Shown here in pieces: positions 7,241 through 18,240 of a DNA stretch of 64,000 nt. The notes under the pieces are model-generated. The model was not told the DNA's origin. It saw nothing but the letters and a program-made list of their open reading frames with translations, and did no database searches. Source of the DNA: Candidatus Hodarchaeota archaeon (lineage in GTDB: Archaea > Asgardarchaeota > Heimdallarchaeia > Hodarchaeales > YT1-039); NCBI GenBank assembly GCA_016840025.1, contig JAEOTF010000041.1, positions 1-64,000 of the forward strand. The letters run 5' to 3'. The stretch's first letter is position 1, and every line of letters begins with the position of its first letter. Position numbers and translations under genes: made by a program.

Positions 7241-9025
7241 TCAATTTAGTTTTGATATCCTATTAGATATAAGAGGAGCTGCTTTTTCTATAAACTCTTT
7301 ATAATTCTCCTTTGTTGGCAACTCAACTTCAAAAGCTAATAAATATTTTAAATCGCGGATCGAAATAGTTATAGGTACTAAATTTGTACTTAATTCGCGT
7401 TTTCCTTGGTAGAAAGTAAGACGACAGTTATAGTCTATTTTTATTGCCTTAAAACCTATCTTTTCTGTAGATGAAAGTGTTATTGCGCCTGCTGGAAGTT
7501 CATCAGCCTCATCCTTTAAAGATAGGGCTGCTATTTGAGCTTTTTCCATTTCTAGTTGCTTTTCCATTTCTCGTAAATGTGTTAAATAAGTATCTGCAAT
7601 TTCTTCAATAGCCAAATGGGGGGTTTTGGTCATTCGTGTTAAGACCCGAAAGATCTCATCTTCGTTAATTACCTTGTTAAGATAGGCGAAGAATACTTCA
7701 GAAAGTCTATTTTCAACATTTTCGAGACTTAATCCTTTTTCATCCAAATAAGGGATATATTTAAAGAATACATCCAATAATATCCTGATTGGTACTCCAA
7801 CTTTGGCACTAGCTTCAAACACTCTACTGTAATCCCTTTCAATTATCTGTTCTGCTTGTTGTCTATTAATACCATAGAAATTTGTCAAGAATTCAGTATG
7901 AAGAGTAGGATCAATCGATTCTTCCGCTTCAGTTTCAGAATCCTGTTGAGTATGTTCTACATAAGTCTCAGAAATCCTGTTCTGAATAAGATCCGAATTA
8001 ACGGCGGTCTGGGGGGCTTTTGAATCTTCTTCAATTATCAAATCCTGTAATTGGGTTTGCAATGTATCAAAAGTGACAGAGTTTTTTGACTGTTCAGACT
8101 CAGGGGATATTAGAGTGGTGAGCTCAGGTGCAGTAGGAGAGATTTCAACTGCTTCTTTTTCTTCGTCTTCTACCAATACTTCCTGTAATTGCGCTTTTAA
8201 TGTGTCTAATGATACTGGACTGGAATTTCGTGTTGGAGAAGCAGTTAAATGAGTGACATCTGTTTCACTTATTTCTTCTATTGGTTGAATATAATCACAA
8301 AAATTACATTTTAGTCCTTCCTCGGTCTGACTAAAGGAGAGACCACACTTAGGACAAAGAATGTCCTGTATTTCTGAAGTCGCGTATAGTTCGGCGAATT
8401 CTTCAATGTCCCCAATAATTTGTCCGTCTACATACTCACTTCCTGAGATTTCCGGTACTGAAATCTCAAAGATCCTCCCAAATGCATTAATAACCGTCTT
8501 AGGATCATAAATTGTAGTTCTAAAAAAAAGAAGTTTCTTTTGCGTTTCTAATTGAAACTGCTCCTTAAGTTGGGCATGAACGCTCTCATAATTAGGAGCC
8601 TGTCTTACAAGGTCATTTTTGTGTAGAAATACAAAATACTTTGCGTTAGGTGAATATTTTTGGAGTCGTTCTATACAGTCAGCGAAGTATTTAATGGCGT
8701 CATTTCTGGTTGATCTGGCAGCAACATCGATTACAAATATGAAAATATGAACCGAACTGAAGATGAAAGGACTAAATTTATTCAAGAAACGTCTAATAAA
8801 TACTTTCTGCCCGCCTAAGTCCACAATGGAGATTCGAACATCTGAAATAGAAATAGCCATCCGCTCATAATCGATGGTGGCAGCTAACCGGTCAACATCA
8901 GTTGTTTTCTGTTTGAAGAAAAAGATTCTCTTAACCGCAGTCTTCCCTGCTTCTGATAATCCTCCAATAAGGATTTTATGACCCATACGCGAAGCAAGGT
9001 CGTCTTTGCTGATCCAACCACTCAT
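7241..9025 (-). CDS. Large Rag/Gtr-type GTPase with zinc ribbon and long C-terminal extension
   Basis: A 594-aa protein. Residues 15-200 are a Rag-like GTPase domain: G1 GLSEAGKT (22-29), TIDYER switch region, G3 DLGGQ (69-73), and G4 HKND (135-138) after SPNAKYFVFL. A four-cysteine zinc ribbon follows (C224, C227, C240, C243). Residues about 250-380 are acidic and low-complexity, with two copies of a short motif (TLKAQLQEVLVEDEE and TLQTQLQDLIIEED). A helical domain (about 385-490) and a mixed alpha/beta end complete it. The extension is not typical of Rags and may bind other proteins. It is convergent with the first Rag-like GTPase (25 bp gap) and runs in the same direction as the giant surface genes upstream. 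Confidence 0.8.
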   Translation of the reverse strand: MSGWISKDDLASRMGHKILIGGLSEAGKTAVKRIFFFKQKTTDVDRLAATIDYERMAISISDVRISIVDLGGQKVFIRRFLNKFSPFIFSSVHIFIFVIDVAARSTRNDAIKYFADCIERLQKYSPNAKYFVFLHKNDLVRQAPNYESVHAQLKEQFQLETQKKLLFFRTTIYDPKTVINAFGRIFEISVPEISGSEYVDGQIIGDIEEFAELYATSEIQDILCPKCGLSFSQTEEGLKCNFCDYIQPIEEISETDVTHLTASPTRNSSPVSLDTLKAQLQEVLVEDEEKEAVEISPTAPELTTLISPESEQSKNSVTFDTLQTQLQDLIIEEDSKAPQTAVNSDLIQNRISETYVEHTQQDSETEAEESIDPTLHTEFLTNFYGINRQQAEQIIERDYSRVFEASAKVGVPIRILLDVFFKYIPYLDEKGLSLENVENRLSEVFFAYLNKVINEDEIFRVLTRMTKTPHLAIEEIADTYLTHLREMEKQLEMEKAQIAALSLKDEADELPAGAITLSSTEKIGFKAIKIDYNCRLTFYQGKRELSTNLVPITISIRDLKYLLAFEVELPTKENYKEFIEKAAPLISNRISKLN

Positions 9026-9106
9026 TCTTCAAACAAACCTGTTGTTAGTGTGTTAAACGGGCTTTAATTTTCTTTATCTTCATAGTAAGTAGAGCGACTT
9101 TTTCTT

Positions 9107-12100
9107 TTATTCTTCTATCTGAAACTCTTCTACTGACCCATAAATCTTTTCATAAGCTAAAACAATAGCTGTAAGCAGTTCTCGTAATTTAATAATCTTA
9201 AGGGCTATTTTTTCTCTTTCCGAGGAATGTTCATCCATAAGTTTATGGATGTCATGAACAATATCTGTGAAAGAATCAATAAATTGTGAGATTAATACGT
9301 CATATGGTTTGTGTAAGAGGATATTCAAAGAGATATTTTCAGCACCCCCGCGTGCCTCGGGGCGATCTAAACTATACCCATAGGTTAGAGAATTTATTAC
9401 TAGACTAGGTGTAACATTAAACTCAAAAAGGGTATTTCTTTCTGTGCTTACATCCTCAACAAACCTTACCGCGCTGAAAGCACGGTCTGAAAGTTCGACT
9501 AAACTGTCAAGATTATCTTTAAGAATTTCTGGCTCTACAAAAATGGGGATGGGACCATGAAGCTGATCAAATGTAGCAATAACCACCCCTAAAGTATGAT
9601 CATTCATATAGGCTCTTATTTCATTAGTCGAAATTTTCTTTGTGTGTTTTAACACTTTTTCAATATCGAGGCCTACTGTTTTTCTGAAGACACGTATTGA
9701 AATGCCTGCTATGATAATAACTAATGCCACAATTCCAATAAGGAGTTCAATTGGTAGACCTACTGTAATTTTATATTTAAACCGATTGTTTTGCACCCAC
9801 TCTTCGTTTGTGCCTTCGGGGAAAGCGTTATAATTGATGTTCCCCCTCTTATCACCGGTCTGAATCTTGATAAGGACTTCTACGTCCTCTTTTGGAGTAT
9901 AGTCTATTGTTACATAATAGTGAGAAGCATTCAACGGCGTCATAGGGATACTTTTGAAATTCGCATCATCTGCGATATTAATAATATTGGGATATGCCCT
10001 GCGTGACCGCTGTTCTTCTTCCCCATTGACCGGTCTAATGTCGTAATATAAGATAACATCCGCAATATTAGAACCAAAATCTTCAACTTCTGCATAGAAA
10101 GTGATTTTCGTGGGTTCTCTATCATCATTCCACTCAAAACCTGCACTAACCACCCGTGGCGGGGCTGCGTCTTGAATGAGGATACTATACATGAATGTCT
10201 TCCAAACATCAAATTCATCAATCTCAACAATCACTTTAATAGTCACTACTATCGTCGTATTAATGAGTTCACTAAAACTGGTTCGATCATAGCCCAAAAT
10301 ATCCAAAACGGCTAATATTTCGAGGAAATAGACCCATAAATTGTCTGTCCCATTTAGATTAGCGTACTGGAGAGGTAAAGTATAGTTCAAGCCATTAATT
10401 TCGATAGTACATTCTACACGGGTAATTTGTCTTAGTTGATTAGTAGTATTGGTCCAAAGTACATAGGCGCCTTCTTCATAAGATTGTGACTCTGGTCCAT
10501 AGTCATGGACTATAGGAGTGCTTTGAATACTGATGGGTTCTGAAGAGACAGGTTCACCATAATTATATCCATCATAAGGTTCAATGTAGATATGCCACTC
10601 ATCTCCAGGAGATGTTATGGACGCAGGGATGAATTTAGACTGATTATACTCGCCAACCAATATCCCATTCCGATACCAATAAATGAGGGAGTAATCTAAA
10701 TCTGAAGAGTCAACATCTTTGAAATTATAGGTGATGTTGAGGGCTTCATAGTCAAGGAGAAAATCTCGCTCGTCATCTGTCGGCGCAATATTCGTATGAT
10801 TCAAAATAAATCCAATGTTTGTGATACTAGGACTAGAATTAATAATTGTAATATTATGGGAAGCGTAATTGGCGGACCACAGACCTCCGTCATAGACACT
10901 TACAACACAGTACCAAGTATCCCCTTTATTTAGTTCACCAGAGGGTATAGTCAAATTTTTAGATAAATATGTTTGAAATATATCATTCATGTACCAGTAA
11001 GTAACAAAATCTACAATTACATCTTCATCAGGATCATCTTCTTCAATTCTTAGACTCAGTTCATTATCAGCATATGCAGTAAAACTACCAGAATTAATCG
11101 TTAAACTTACTATAATTGGCTTAGAATTTTGAACAAGAATCGTTAAGGAGGAATACACAATACTATAGCTATTACCATCAAATACCTGAATCTCCGCTCG
11201 CCAATTCTGCCCTTTTTCGGTAAATTCTGAAAGGATTATTGTTCTATTATCATATCCCGCATGATACTCTCCGTCAATGTACCAGTGCACTCTTAATAGT
11301 GAAGGGAGTTCAGAATCGCCATCTAAGTCTGAATAGTTGTAAGATAGGCTGAGACTGTTGAATGTATAAACCAAATCATAATTATTAATCTTGATATTTT
11401 TAACGGTAGGTAGAGAATTAGCTATTATAATGACACTAGTGAATTGAGTGCTATTATAGGAAGCCCCATATTCATAACTGTCATGGGGAATAAGAATTAC
11501 AAATATTCTATCGCCTTTAGTAAAGTAATCATGAGGTAAAGTTGTTTTATTCTCGTAATCACGAATCTCCGTCCCATTAATGAACCAATGAATAATTGTT
11601 GTTCCTTCAATATCATCATCATAGTCGTAATAATCATAAGAAAGAATAAGATCATCATTAGTTGTTGGGGTGTTTGTATTCCATTCAATACTTGTGATTT
11701 CTGGCTTACTATTACCTATTACTATCGTAGATGAGTTGTACCAAAGACTATAATCGCCATAACGGTCACGAATACGCATACGAACCATCCAAGTATGCCC
11801 TTTAAACAGATACTTGGAATCAATGAAAGCTGTTGTTATTTGCGTCAGCTCATCATTTCGGTACCATTGATACTCGGCACCAATAACCAGAATAAATCCG
11901 TTCTCCTCAATTAACTCAATATCATAAATCGGAGCTACTGGGTCTTCACTATCGGGATCATAACCAGTATAATTTACAAAAAGACTGCTGCGAGCCGTGA
12001 GAGTTGTTGTGCCGTTGGTGCCAACAATTTTTGGAGCATTTAAGATAATCGGAGCCATATTACCTACAATGATTATACCAATTCTAACATCGGAACTACT

Positions 12101-15100
12101 AATGGTTGTTATGACTACATCGCCATTATCTGCACCATCACTAGGGGTTATTATACAATAAACTAGATCTCCAGCAATAATGAAATTACTTGGTAATATC
12201 TTCCCAGGTGGAACTGACACAGGCTGTCCACCTCGAATTACTTGCCATATTATAACAGTTCCAGATTCTGTGTCATTATCGGGATCCAAAAAATCATAAC
12301 TAACAGTAATATTATCAAATGAAGAAGTTCCCCCTTCTAAAGTAATATTGGTTAAGCTTGGTTTGGAATTACGAATAAGCACCCCAGCCATAGGACTTTC
12401 AACTAATGACCAATTAGAACCATCAAAAGCCCTAACTTCAAATATCCAAACTTGATCTTTAAGTGTATTGTTGGGAGTGACCTCAGTGAAGTTTTCTAAG
12501 TTAGGCACTTCTTCATTATCGACATACCAGACTATTTGTATCTGAGCAATTTCATCATTATCGACATCATAGGTATTGAATGAAGCAAAGAGAGTACTTG
12601 TTGTATAAAGCTCTCCTTCATTAAGAATTATGGTATTAAGAACTTGAGGGCTGGTATTCCCAATTTTATAGCTAGCAGAACTTATAGGTATGCCCCAAAC
12701 ACTTCCATCACTGACCTTGACTGTAACATTCCAGATATCATCTTTGAATATATAGCTGCCATCGACAACTAATAGATCATTTAGATTGGATTGAAGAATG
12801 CCATTCTTATACCATCTAATCTCTGTTCCTTCTTCTATATCGTCATCAGCATCAGTATAATTATATTGGAGTTCTAGAGAATTTCCATGTGCAAAGGTTG
12901 AAGTAACAATAGTTAATGCCCCATCAACTCCAGGAACACTATTTTGGATTGAAACAGTCGAAGAAAAAAACACCGTTGACCAATTTCTCCCGTCATAAAC
13001 CTGAATTGTAAATTTCCACAGATCTCCTTTGGTAGTGTCGCCCGTGTCTACAGTTAATGAATTATTCAGATCGGGCTGGAGTTCACCGAACTTATACCAA
13101 TGAAGATAAAATGAAATTTGAGTATCATCATCAACATCAATAAATGTCCAATTCGCCACTAAATTATCGGTTGTATTTAAATAGGTCGAGTTCTCGATGT
13201 TAAGACCAGAAGCGGTTGGAGCTGTATTTAAAATGGTCGTTGAAGGTGAAGTATATAGTTCAGAGTAATTTGTACCATCATAGACCTGAATTGTCCAATA
13301 CCAAACCTCATCTTTAGCAGTTTGATTAGAAGAGATAGTTTTCGAGTTATTCAAAGACGACTGAAGCGTATCATTTTTGTACCAGCGAATAATCCATGCC
13401 CCTTCATCATCTCCGTCAGCGTCAAAGTATGACCAGGTTGCTACTAAATTAGTAGTGGTGTAAGCAATTGATGTTAGTGATAATTCTGAGGCTTCTGGCA
13501 GGCTATTTTGGATTGTAACCGTAGTAGAATTTTCCCATGAGCCAAAATCGAGTCCATCTTTAGGAAGAACGCGAAACATCCATTCATCATCTTTTTTTGT
13601 ACGACTTGAGGGCACAATAAGCGAGTTATTAAGATCTTGTTGTAATTCTCCAAATTTATACCAACGAATTAAGGTGCCAGCCTCAAGATGTCCATCTGTG
13701 TCATGATAGTCATAACCTGCTACTAAATCATTAGTAGTATAAGGTGTTGCAGTGAGCGTTAGATTTTCTGCTACAGGCGGTGAATTGGTAAATGAGCCAA
13801 TAGTAATTCCAATTGATGTATAGTTATTGCTGTATTCAAATCCATCATACACACGAATAATATAATACCAAAATTCTCCTTCATTTGTGTTTATACTTAA
13901 AATAGTAGTATAATTGCCATAACCTGCCATATTTTGACCATTTTTAAACCAATAAGTAATAGGTGCCCCTTTGCCATCTTCATCATTATCAAAATAGGTG
14001 TAATTAACTGTTAAATCATCACTCGCACTAGGGGTTGTATTTGTAAAGGTCGCACTACCAATAATGGTGGGCAGAGCATTCAATATGGTTACTTGCGGGG
14101 AGTTGGAAATATCTGACCAAGTCTCTCCATCATAGACTTCCAAAGTATAATTCCAAACCTCTCCCCTAATGGTTAAGCTAGCAGATACAGTGGTCGAATC
14201 ATTTAAAGCAGATTGAAGATCACCATCTTTATACCAACGAAGTCGGTAGGCAGTTTGATTGTCTTCATCCACATCAGTAAAAATCCAATCCGCTATAAGA
14301 TCTTCATTACTTCTGCTGGAAGTTACGGTAGGTAAGACAGTGGGGGCAGTATTCAAAATGGTAGTTTTGGGGGAAGTGTAGAGAATTGAATATTCCGTAC
14401 CATCATGAACTTGGAGTGTATAGTTCCACACGTCATCCTTACTAGTCAAACTAGCTGCTACGGTGGTGGAATCATTCAAATCGGGTTGGAGTATACCATC
14501 CTTATACCAACGGATTTGCCAGCTAGTACTCTCTGAATCACTATCCGCATCGGTGAAATTCCAAGAAGCGGTTAAAATGTCCTCTGTTTGAGGTGTCGTG
14601 GTTATTGAAATCTCAGAAACGGTAGGGGCGCTATTCAATATTTCTGCATGACTGGATAAAGTATAAACAGCAGAATAATTGACTCCATCAAATACCTGGA
14701 GCGTGAAGGACCATGATTGACCTTTTGAAGTATTTCCAAAATTCACCACCATAACATCATTCAATTCTGGTTGGGGCACTCCGTTTTTATACCAACGAAT
14801 GATATAAGAAACTTGTTCATCATCATCCACATCATTATACGTCCAATTCGCCACTAAATCATTAGTTGTGTATAAATTACTACTATTTTCAATATTAAGC
14901 CCTGAAGCTGTTGGTATGGTATTAATAATTGTTATATTGGCTGCTTGATACCAACCTGAATAGATAGTACCATCATGTACACGAATCTGAAAAGTCCAGA
15001 TGTCACCCTTCGCTGTTAATAAAGAGCTAACAGTTAAAGAATCATTCAAGGTTGGTTGAAGTGAGCCGTTTTTGTACCAAAATATCTCACGATAGGTAGT

Positions 15101-18100
15101 ATTTTCATTATCCCCATCATTATCAATATAAGTATAGAAACATTCTAGGTCTGTACCAGTTGCAGGATTACTTGGAGAAATCAAATAAGCAGTTAATTCT
15201 GGGGGACTATTTTGAACAATAATTGGGGATGCCTGTACTAAGTCGCCAAAATCCTTTCCATCCTTTGGGCGAACCGTGGCATACCATTCATCATTTTTAT
15301 TTAGATACATGGCCGATATAGTTTTTGTGTCATTATGAATCGGTTGTAAAGTATCGTTTTTGTACCATCTAATCTCGGTCCCTCCTTCTGAATCGCCATC
15401 TGGATCAGAAAAACTATAATTCAATGTTAAAGTGTCATTACTGTATAATAGCTCAGGAGTCAGGGTTAAATCACTAACGGACGGTGCATGATTTTTATCA
15501 GGCACATAACCCTGATGTTCAGGAGAAGTATAAGAATTTCCATAACTGTCATTAACGGTTACAGTGAAATAGATTGTACCTGAGTTTAGCTCAAGGGTAT
15601 CATTAATAAATCCTGATGTGGTATTTCTCATAATCGCGGTTATTCTACCTCGATTGGTAACCGTAACTATCACTGTGTCGATTTCGCCCCAAGCGTCCGA
15701 AACATTTGCATTAAAAGTGCCAAAATTACCGACATCCTGGAGATATTCCCAATCAATAACAGTAGGGACGACCGTATCATAAGTAAATGTATGATTTTCA
15801 GTACTGGTAGGCGTAGTAATATAATTTCCCGCTGTATCGGACGCATTGACGATTTGATAAGTAAAATAGTCACCATAATTAATAGACGGCTGATAAATCC
15901 AATTTGTGCCATTATAGGACATAGAATAGTCTGTGCCATTTAATCTTAAAGTTGCATTAGCTACGCTAGATTGTGTATCACTGATGGCTGCCCAAAATGT
16001 TCCAGCTCCAGTGCCTAAATCATCAACCCCAAAACCATTGATTACAGGAGGAGTAGTATCATTGAAAGGGGTAGAAGGTAGTTTATATCTAATCAAAATG
16101 GCATCGATTTGCCAAGTGTTCTGATTGGAATCACCAGAAGTAATACCATCTTGAAAACGAAAATGAAAATTGGTACTTGATACATAAGAAGAAAGACTGA
16201 TGTTTTTCCAGGTGTAGTCGTCAGTAACATTGACTGCATCAATGTTATTCCATGAAGAAGTACTTGTATTCCAAATGTCAACATTTAATTGTTCAGTACT
16301 TATCAAACCTGTTTTTACGCATAGCTCATACGCTTCTTTATCCAGTGGAACGCTATCAAATGAAAACTCACGATCAAATGCGTATTCCTCACCTGAATAA
16401 TAAGCTTTAACTTGTAAATAATCAATCTCTACTTTTCCCTGTCCCACTATTGTCACACCAAAATTAGTATTAGTAAAATCGTTAGCAGTCCATGTACGCC
16501 CCCAAGTATCAGATGAGCCGCCGTAATAATATAATTGTGCACCAACAATGTCTATTTTTTGATGAACTGTTTCACTCATCCGTGCATTCCACCGTAAAGA
16601 AATGTTTAGATAACCTCCACCTCCATATGGTTTGCCATCTACTACTACTTCAATACCTGTTATTGTCTTTCCTGAAAGATCTGGAAGATTGAAATTAAAA
16701 AGGACCGCGGTACCAGCTGCACTTGTATAGCCAGTGCCACCGCCGTCATTGTAAGTAGCTTCTAGATTAGTCCAGCCACTGTTCGCTTCATACGCGCTAG
16801 GGTCGTATCCTCCTGTATCCAATGTCCCAGCGCTGATTAGTGCTTCAGCTAGAGTACTATAAACACTATCGGTGGCTTGCATATTAGTCCAATCGTCTAT
16901 CGTTCCATTATCTGCAGGACTATGGTAATCAGTTACCGCATCCACATATTTTTCAATATAATCCCGCTGATATTTGATCAACGCTGCATCAACTTGCCAA
17001 AAATTCTGAATGAGATCACCAGAAGTAATACCATCCTGAAAACGAAAATGAAAATTGGTACTTGATACATAAGAAGAAAGACTAATGTTTTTCCAGGTGT
17101 AGTCATCAGAATCTATGACTTCACCTATACGTTCCCATGAAGTTGAAGTTGTATTCCAAATATCAACATTTAGCTGTTCGTTACTGATTAAACCTGGTTT
17201 TATACAAAGTTCATAATCATTTCTATCAATTGGTACGTCATCAAACGAAAATTCACGATCAAATCGCTCATTATCTGTTGTATAATAAATTTTTATTTGA
17301 AGATGATCAAATCTTAATTCTTGGGAATGACTACTGGTGTATATATGAACCCCAAAGTTAGTGTTAGTAAAATCAGTTCCATCCCAAGTTCGACCCCATG
17401 TATCTGAAGAACCACCCAGTGAATAATATGGAGTAGGATCAGGATGGACAGTAGTAAATTGGAATACTTTTTCAGTTGTAGAACTTGCCCTTCCATTCCA
17501 CATTAGAGCAACATGGACATTTGCACCATCTCCAATTGCCTTCTTTTCTCCTTGAATCTCCATTTCAATACCTAGAATAGTCAATCCTGTAAGATCAGGA
17601 AGATTAAAATCGTGTATATCCACATGATTATTACTCGAACCATAGCAATCAGCGAAATTATCGTCCGATGCATATATATTATCGACGGAACCCCAACTAC
17701 CACCTCTATTACTAAAGTTACTGGGGCTATACCAACTAGTATTTTCCATACTTCCTACTCCAGATGCCTCACTAAGGGTCGCATATATTGAATCGGTAGC
17801 TTGCATATTAGTCCAATCATCTATCGTTCCATTATCAGCAGGGCTATAATAATCCGTTACGGCATCTATATAGTCTTCAATATAGTCTGTTGAAGAAATA
17901 GAAGACGGAGACCTGCCCCCAAATTCACTTAGTTTAGTCTCTGAAGAAATAGACGACGGATTATCTTTCTTTACCTGATTGACAGATTCCGAGTAGTTTG
18001 GTCTTTTTTCTCGTGGACTCTCCTCCCTCGCTTGAATTAGGGGGTTATAATTGCCGTCATTCTTTTCTCTAGGGCTATTCTTATTTCTTTCATTGGATAA

Positions 18101-18184
18101 TGTGATACTATCCACTATTGCTACATAATTTACGATAATAATTGCTAACAATAGATAATTTAGCAATTGTCTGATATAGACCAT
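9107..18184 (-). CDS. Giant surface receptor/adhesin with about 17 Ig-like repeats and a cytoplasmic longin-like tail
   Basis: A 3025-aa single-pass membrane protein. Residues 8-26 form a signal peptide (LLNYLLLAIIIVNYVAIV). Residues about 95-700 hold two copies of a module of roughly 300 aa that starts DAVTDY(Y/H)SPADNGTIDDW and ends in a jelly-roll-like YTWKNISLSSYVSS block. An HYR/Ig-like domain beginning DTTPPV follows. Then come about 17 tandem Ig/PKD-like units of 90-100 aa with the signature RWYKNG-LQ-LND, KGD-W and VYDG-YS. NxS/T sequons are abundant. A juxtamembrane domain precedes the TM segment (LLIGIVALVIIIAGISI). The cytoplasmic tail of about 195 aa contains ATFDQLHGPIPIFVEP and has the predicted order beta-beta-alpha-beta-beta-beta-alpha-alpha. 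Ligand is unknown; adhesion or sensing is an inference. It is a tandem paralogue of the next upstream gene. Confidence 0.75.
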   Translation of the reverse strand: MVYIRQLLNYLLLAIIIVNYVAIVDSITLSNERNKNSPREKNDGNYNPLIQAREESPREKRPNYSESVNQVKKDNPSSISSETKLSEFGGRSPSSISSTDYIEDYIDAVTDYYSPADNGTIDDWTNMQATDSIYATLSEASGVGSMENTSWYSPSNFSNRGGSWGSVDNIYASDDNFADCYGSSNNHVDIHDFNLPDLTGLTILGIEMEIQGEKKAIGDGANVHVALMWNGRASSTTEKVFQFTTVHPDPTPYYSLGGSSDTWGRTWDGTDFTNTNFGVHIYTSSHSQELRFDHLQIKIYYTTDNERFDREFSFDDVPIDRNDYELCIKPGLISNEQLNVDIWNTTSTSWERIGEVIDSDDYTWKNISLSSYVSSTNFHFRFQDGITSGDLIQNFWQVDAALIKYQRDYIEKYVDAVTDYHSPADNGTIDDWTNMQATDSVYSTLAEALISAGTLDTGGYDPSAYEANSGWTNLEATYNDGGGTGYTSAAGTAVLFNFNLPDLSGKTITGIEVVVDGKPYGGGGYLNISLRWNARMSETVHQKIDIVGAQLYYYGGSSDTWGRTWTANDFTNTNFGVTIVGQGKVEIDYLQVKAYYSGEEYAFDREFSFDSVPLDKEAYELCVKTGLISTEQLNVDIWNTSTSSWNNIDAVNVTDDYTWKNISLSSYVSSTNFHFRFQDGITSGDSNQNTWQIDAILIRYKLPSTPFNDTTPPVINGFGVDDLGTGAGTFWAAISDTQSSVANATLRLNGTDYSMSYNGTNWIYQPSINYGDYFTYQIVNASDTAGNYITTPTSTENHTFTYDTVVPTVIDWEYLQDVGNFGTFNANVSDAWGEIDTVIVTVTNRGRITAIMRNTTSGFINDTLELNSGTIYFTVTVNDSYGNSYTSPEHQGYVPDKNHAPSVSDLTLTPELLYSNDTLTLNYSFSDPDGDSEGGTEIRWYKNDTLQPIHNDTKTISAMYLNKNDEWYATVRPKDGKDFGDLVQASPIIVQNSPPELTAYLISPSNPATGTDLECFYTYIDNDGDNENTTYREIFWYKNGSLQPTLNDSLTVSSLLTAKGDIWTFQIRVHDGTIYSGWYQAANITIINTIPTASGLNIENSSNLYTTNDLVANWTYNDVDDDEQVSYIIRWYKNGVPQPELNDVMVVNFGNTSKGQSWSFTLQVFDGVNYSAVYTLSSHAEILNSAPTVSEISITTTPQTEDILTASWNFTDADSDSESTSWQIRWYKDGILQPDLNDSTTVAASLTSKDDVWNYTLQVHDGTEYSILYTSPKTTILNTAPTVLPTVTSSRSNEDLIADWIFTDVDEDNQTAYRLRWYKDGDLQSALNDSTTVSASLTIRGEVWNYTLEVYDGETWSDISNSPQVTILNALPTIIGSATFTNTTPSASDDLTVNYTYFDNDEDGKGAPITYWFKNGQNMAGYGNYTTILSINTNEGEFWYYIIRVYDGFEYSNNYTSIGITIGSFTNSPPVAENLTLTATPYTTNDLVAGYDYHDTDGHLEAGTLIRWYKFGELQQDLNNSLIVPSSRTKKDDEWMFRVLPKDGLDFGSWENSTTVTIQNSLPEASELSLTSIAYTTTNLVATWSYFDADGDDEGAWIIRWYKNDTLQSSLNNSKTISSNQTAKDEVWYWTIQVYDGTNYSELYTSPSTTILNTAPTASGLNIENSTYLNTTDNLVANWTFIDVDDDTQISFYLHWYKFGELQPDLNNSLTVDTGDTTKGDLWKFTIQVYDGRNWSTVFFSSTVSIQNSVPGVDGALTIVTSTFAHGNSLELQYNYTDADDDIEEGTEIRWYKNGILQSNLNDLLVVDGSYIFKDDIWNVTVKVSDGSVWGIPISSASYKIGNTSPQVLNTIILNEGELYTTSTLFASFNTYDVDNDEIAQIQIVWYVDNEEVPNLENFTEVTPNNTLKDQVWIFEVRAFDGSNWSLVESPMAGVLIRNSKPSLTNITLEGGTSSFDNITVSYDFLDPDNDTESGTVIIWQVIRGGQPVSVPPGKILPSNFIIAGDLVYCIITPSDGADNGDVVITTISSSDVRIGIIIVGNMAPIILNAPKIVGTNGTTTLTARSSLFVNYTGYDPDSEDPVAPIYDIELIEENGFILVIGAEYQWYRNDELTQITTAFIDSKYLFKGHTWMVRMRIRDRYGDYSLWYNSSTIVIGNSKPEITSIEWNTNTPTTNDDLILSYDYYDYDDDIEGTTIIHWFINGTEIRDYENKTTLPHDYFTKGDRIFVILIPHDSYEYGASYNSTQFTSVIIIANSLPTVKNIKINNYDLVYTFNSLSLSYNYSDLDGDSELPSLLRVHWYIDGEYHAGYDNRTIILSEFTEKGQNWRAEIQVFDGNSYSIVYSSLTILVQNSKPIIVSLTINSGSFTAYADNELSLRIEEDDPDEDVIVDFVTYWYMNDIFQTYLSKNLTIPSGELNKGDTWYCVVSVYDGGLWSANYASHNITIINSSPSITNIGFILNHTNIAPTDDERDFLLDYEALNITYNFKDVDSSDLDYSLIYWYRNGILVGEYNQSKFIPASITSPGDEWHIYIEPYDGYNYGEPVSSEPISIQSTPIVHDYGPESQSYEEGAYVLWTNTTNQLRQITRVECTIEINGLNYTLPLQYANLNGTDNLWVYFLEILAVLDILGYDRTSFSELINTTIVVTIKVIVEIDEFDVWKTFMYSILIQDAAPPRVVSAGFEWNDDREPTKITFYAEVEDFGSNIADVILYYDIRPVNGEEEQRSRRAYPNIINIADDANFKSIPMTPLNASHYYVTIDYTPKEDVEVLIKIQTGDKRGNINYNAFPEGTNEEWVQNNRFKYKITVGLPIELLIGIVALVIIIAGISIRVFRKTVGLDIEKVLKHTKKISTNEIRAYMNDHTLGVVIATFDQLHGPIPIFVEPEILKDNLDSLVELSDRAFSAVRFVEDVSTERNTLFEFNVTPSLVINSLTYGYSLDRPEARGGAENISLNILLHKPYDVLISQFIDSFTDIVHDIHKLMDEHSSEREKIALKIIKLRELLTAIVLAYEKIYGSVEEFQIEE

Positions 18185-18240
18185 AATAAATCACTTTAAA
18201 CCCCTGAAAGTCTATATTATTAGAGCGTCTTATATCAAAA

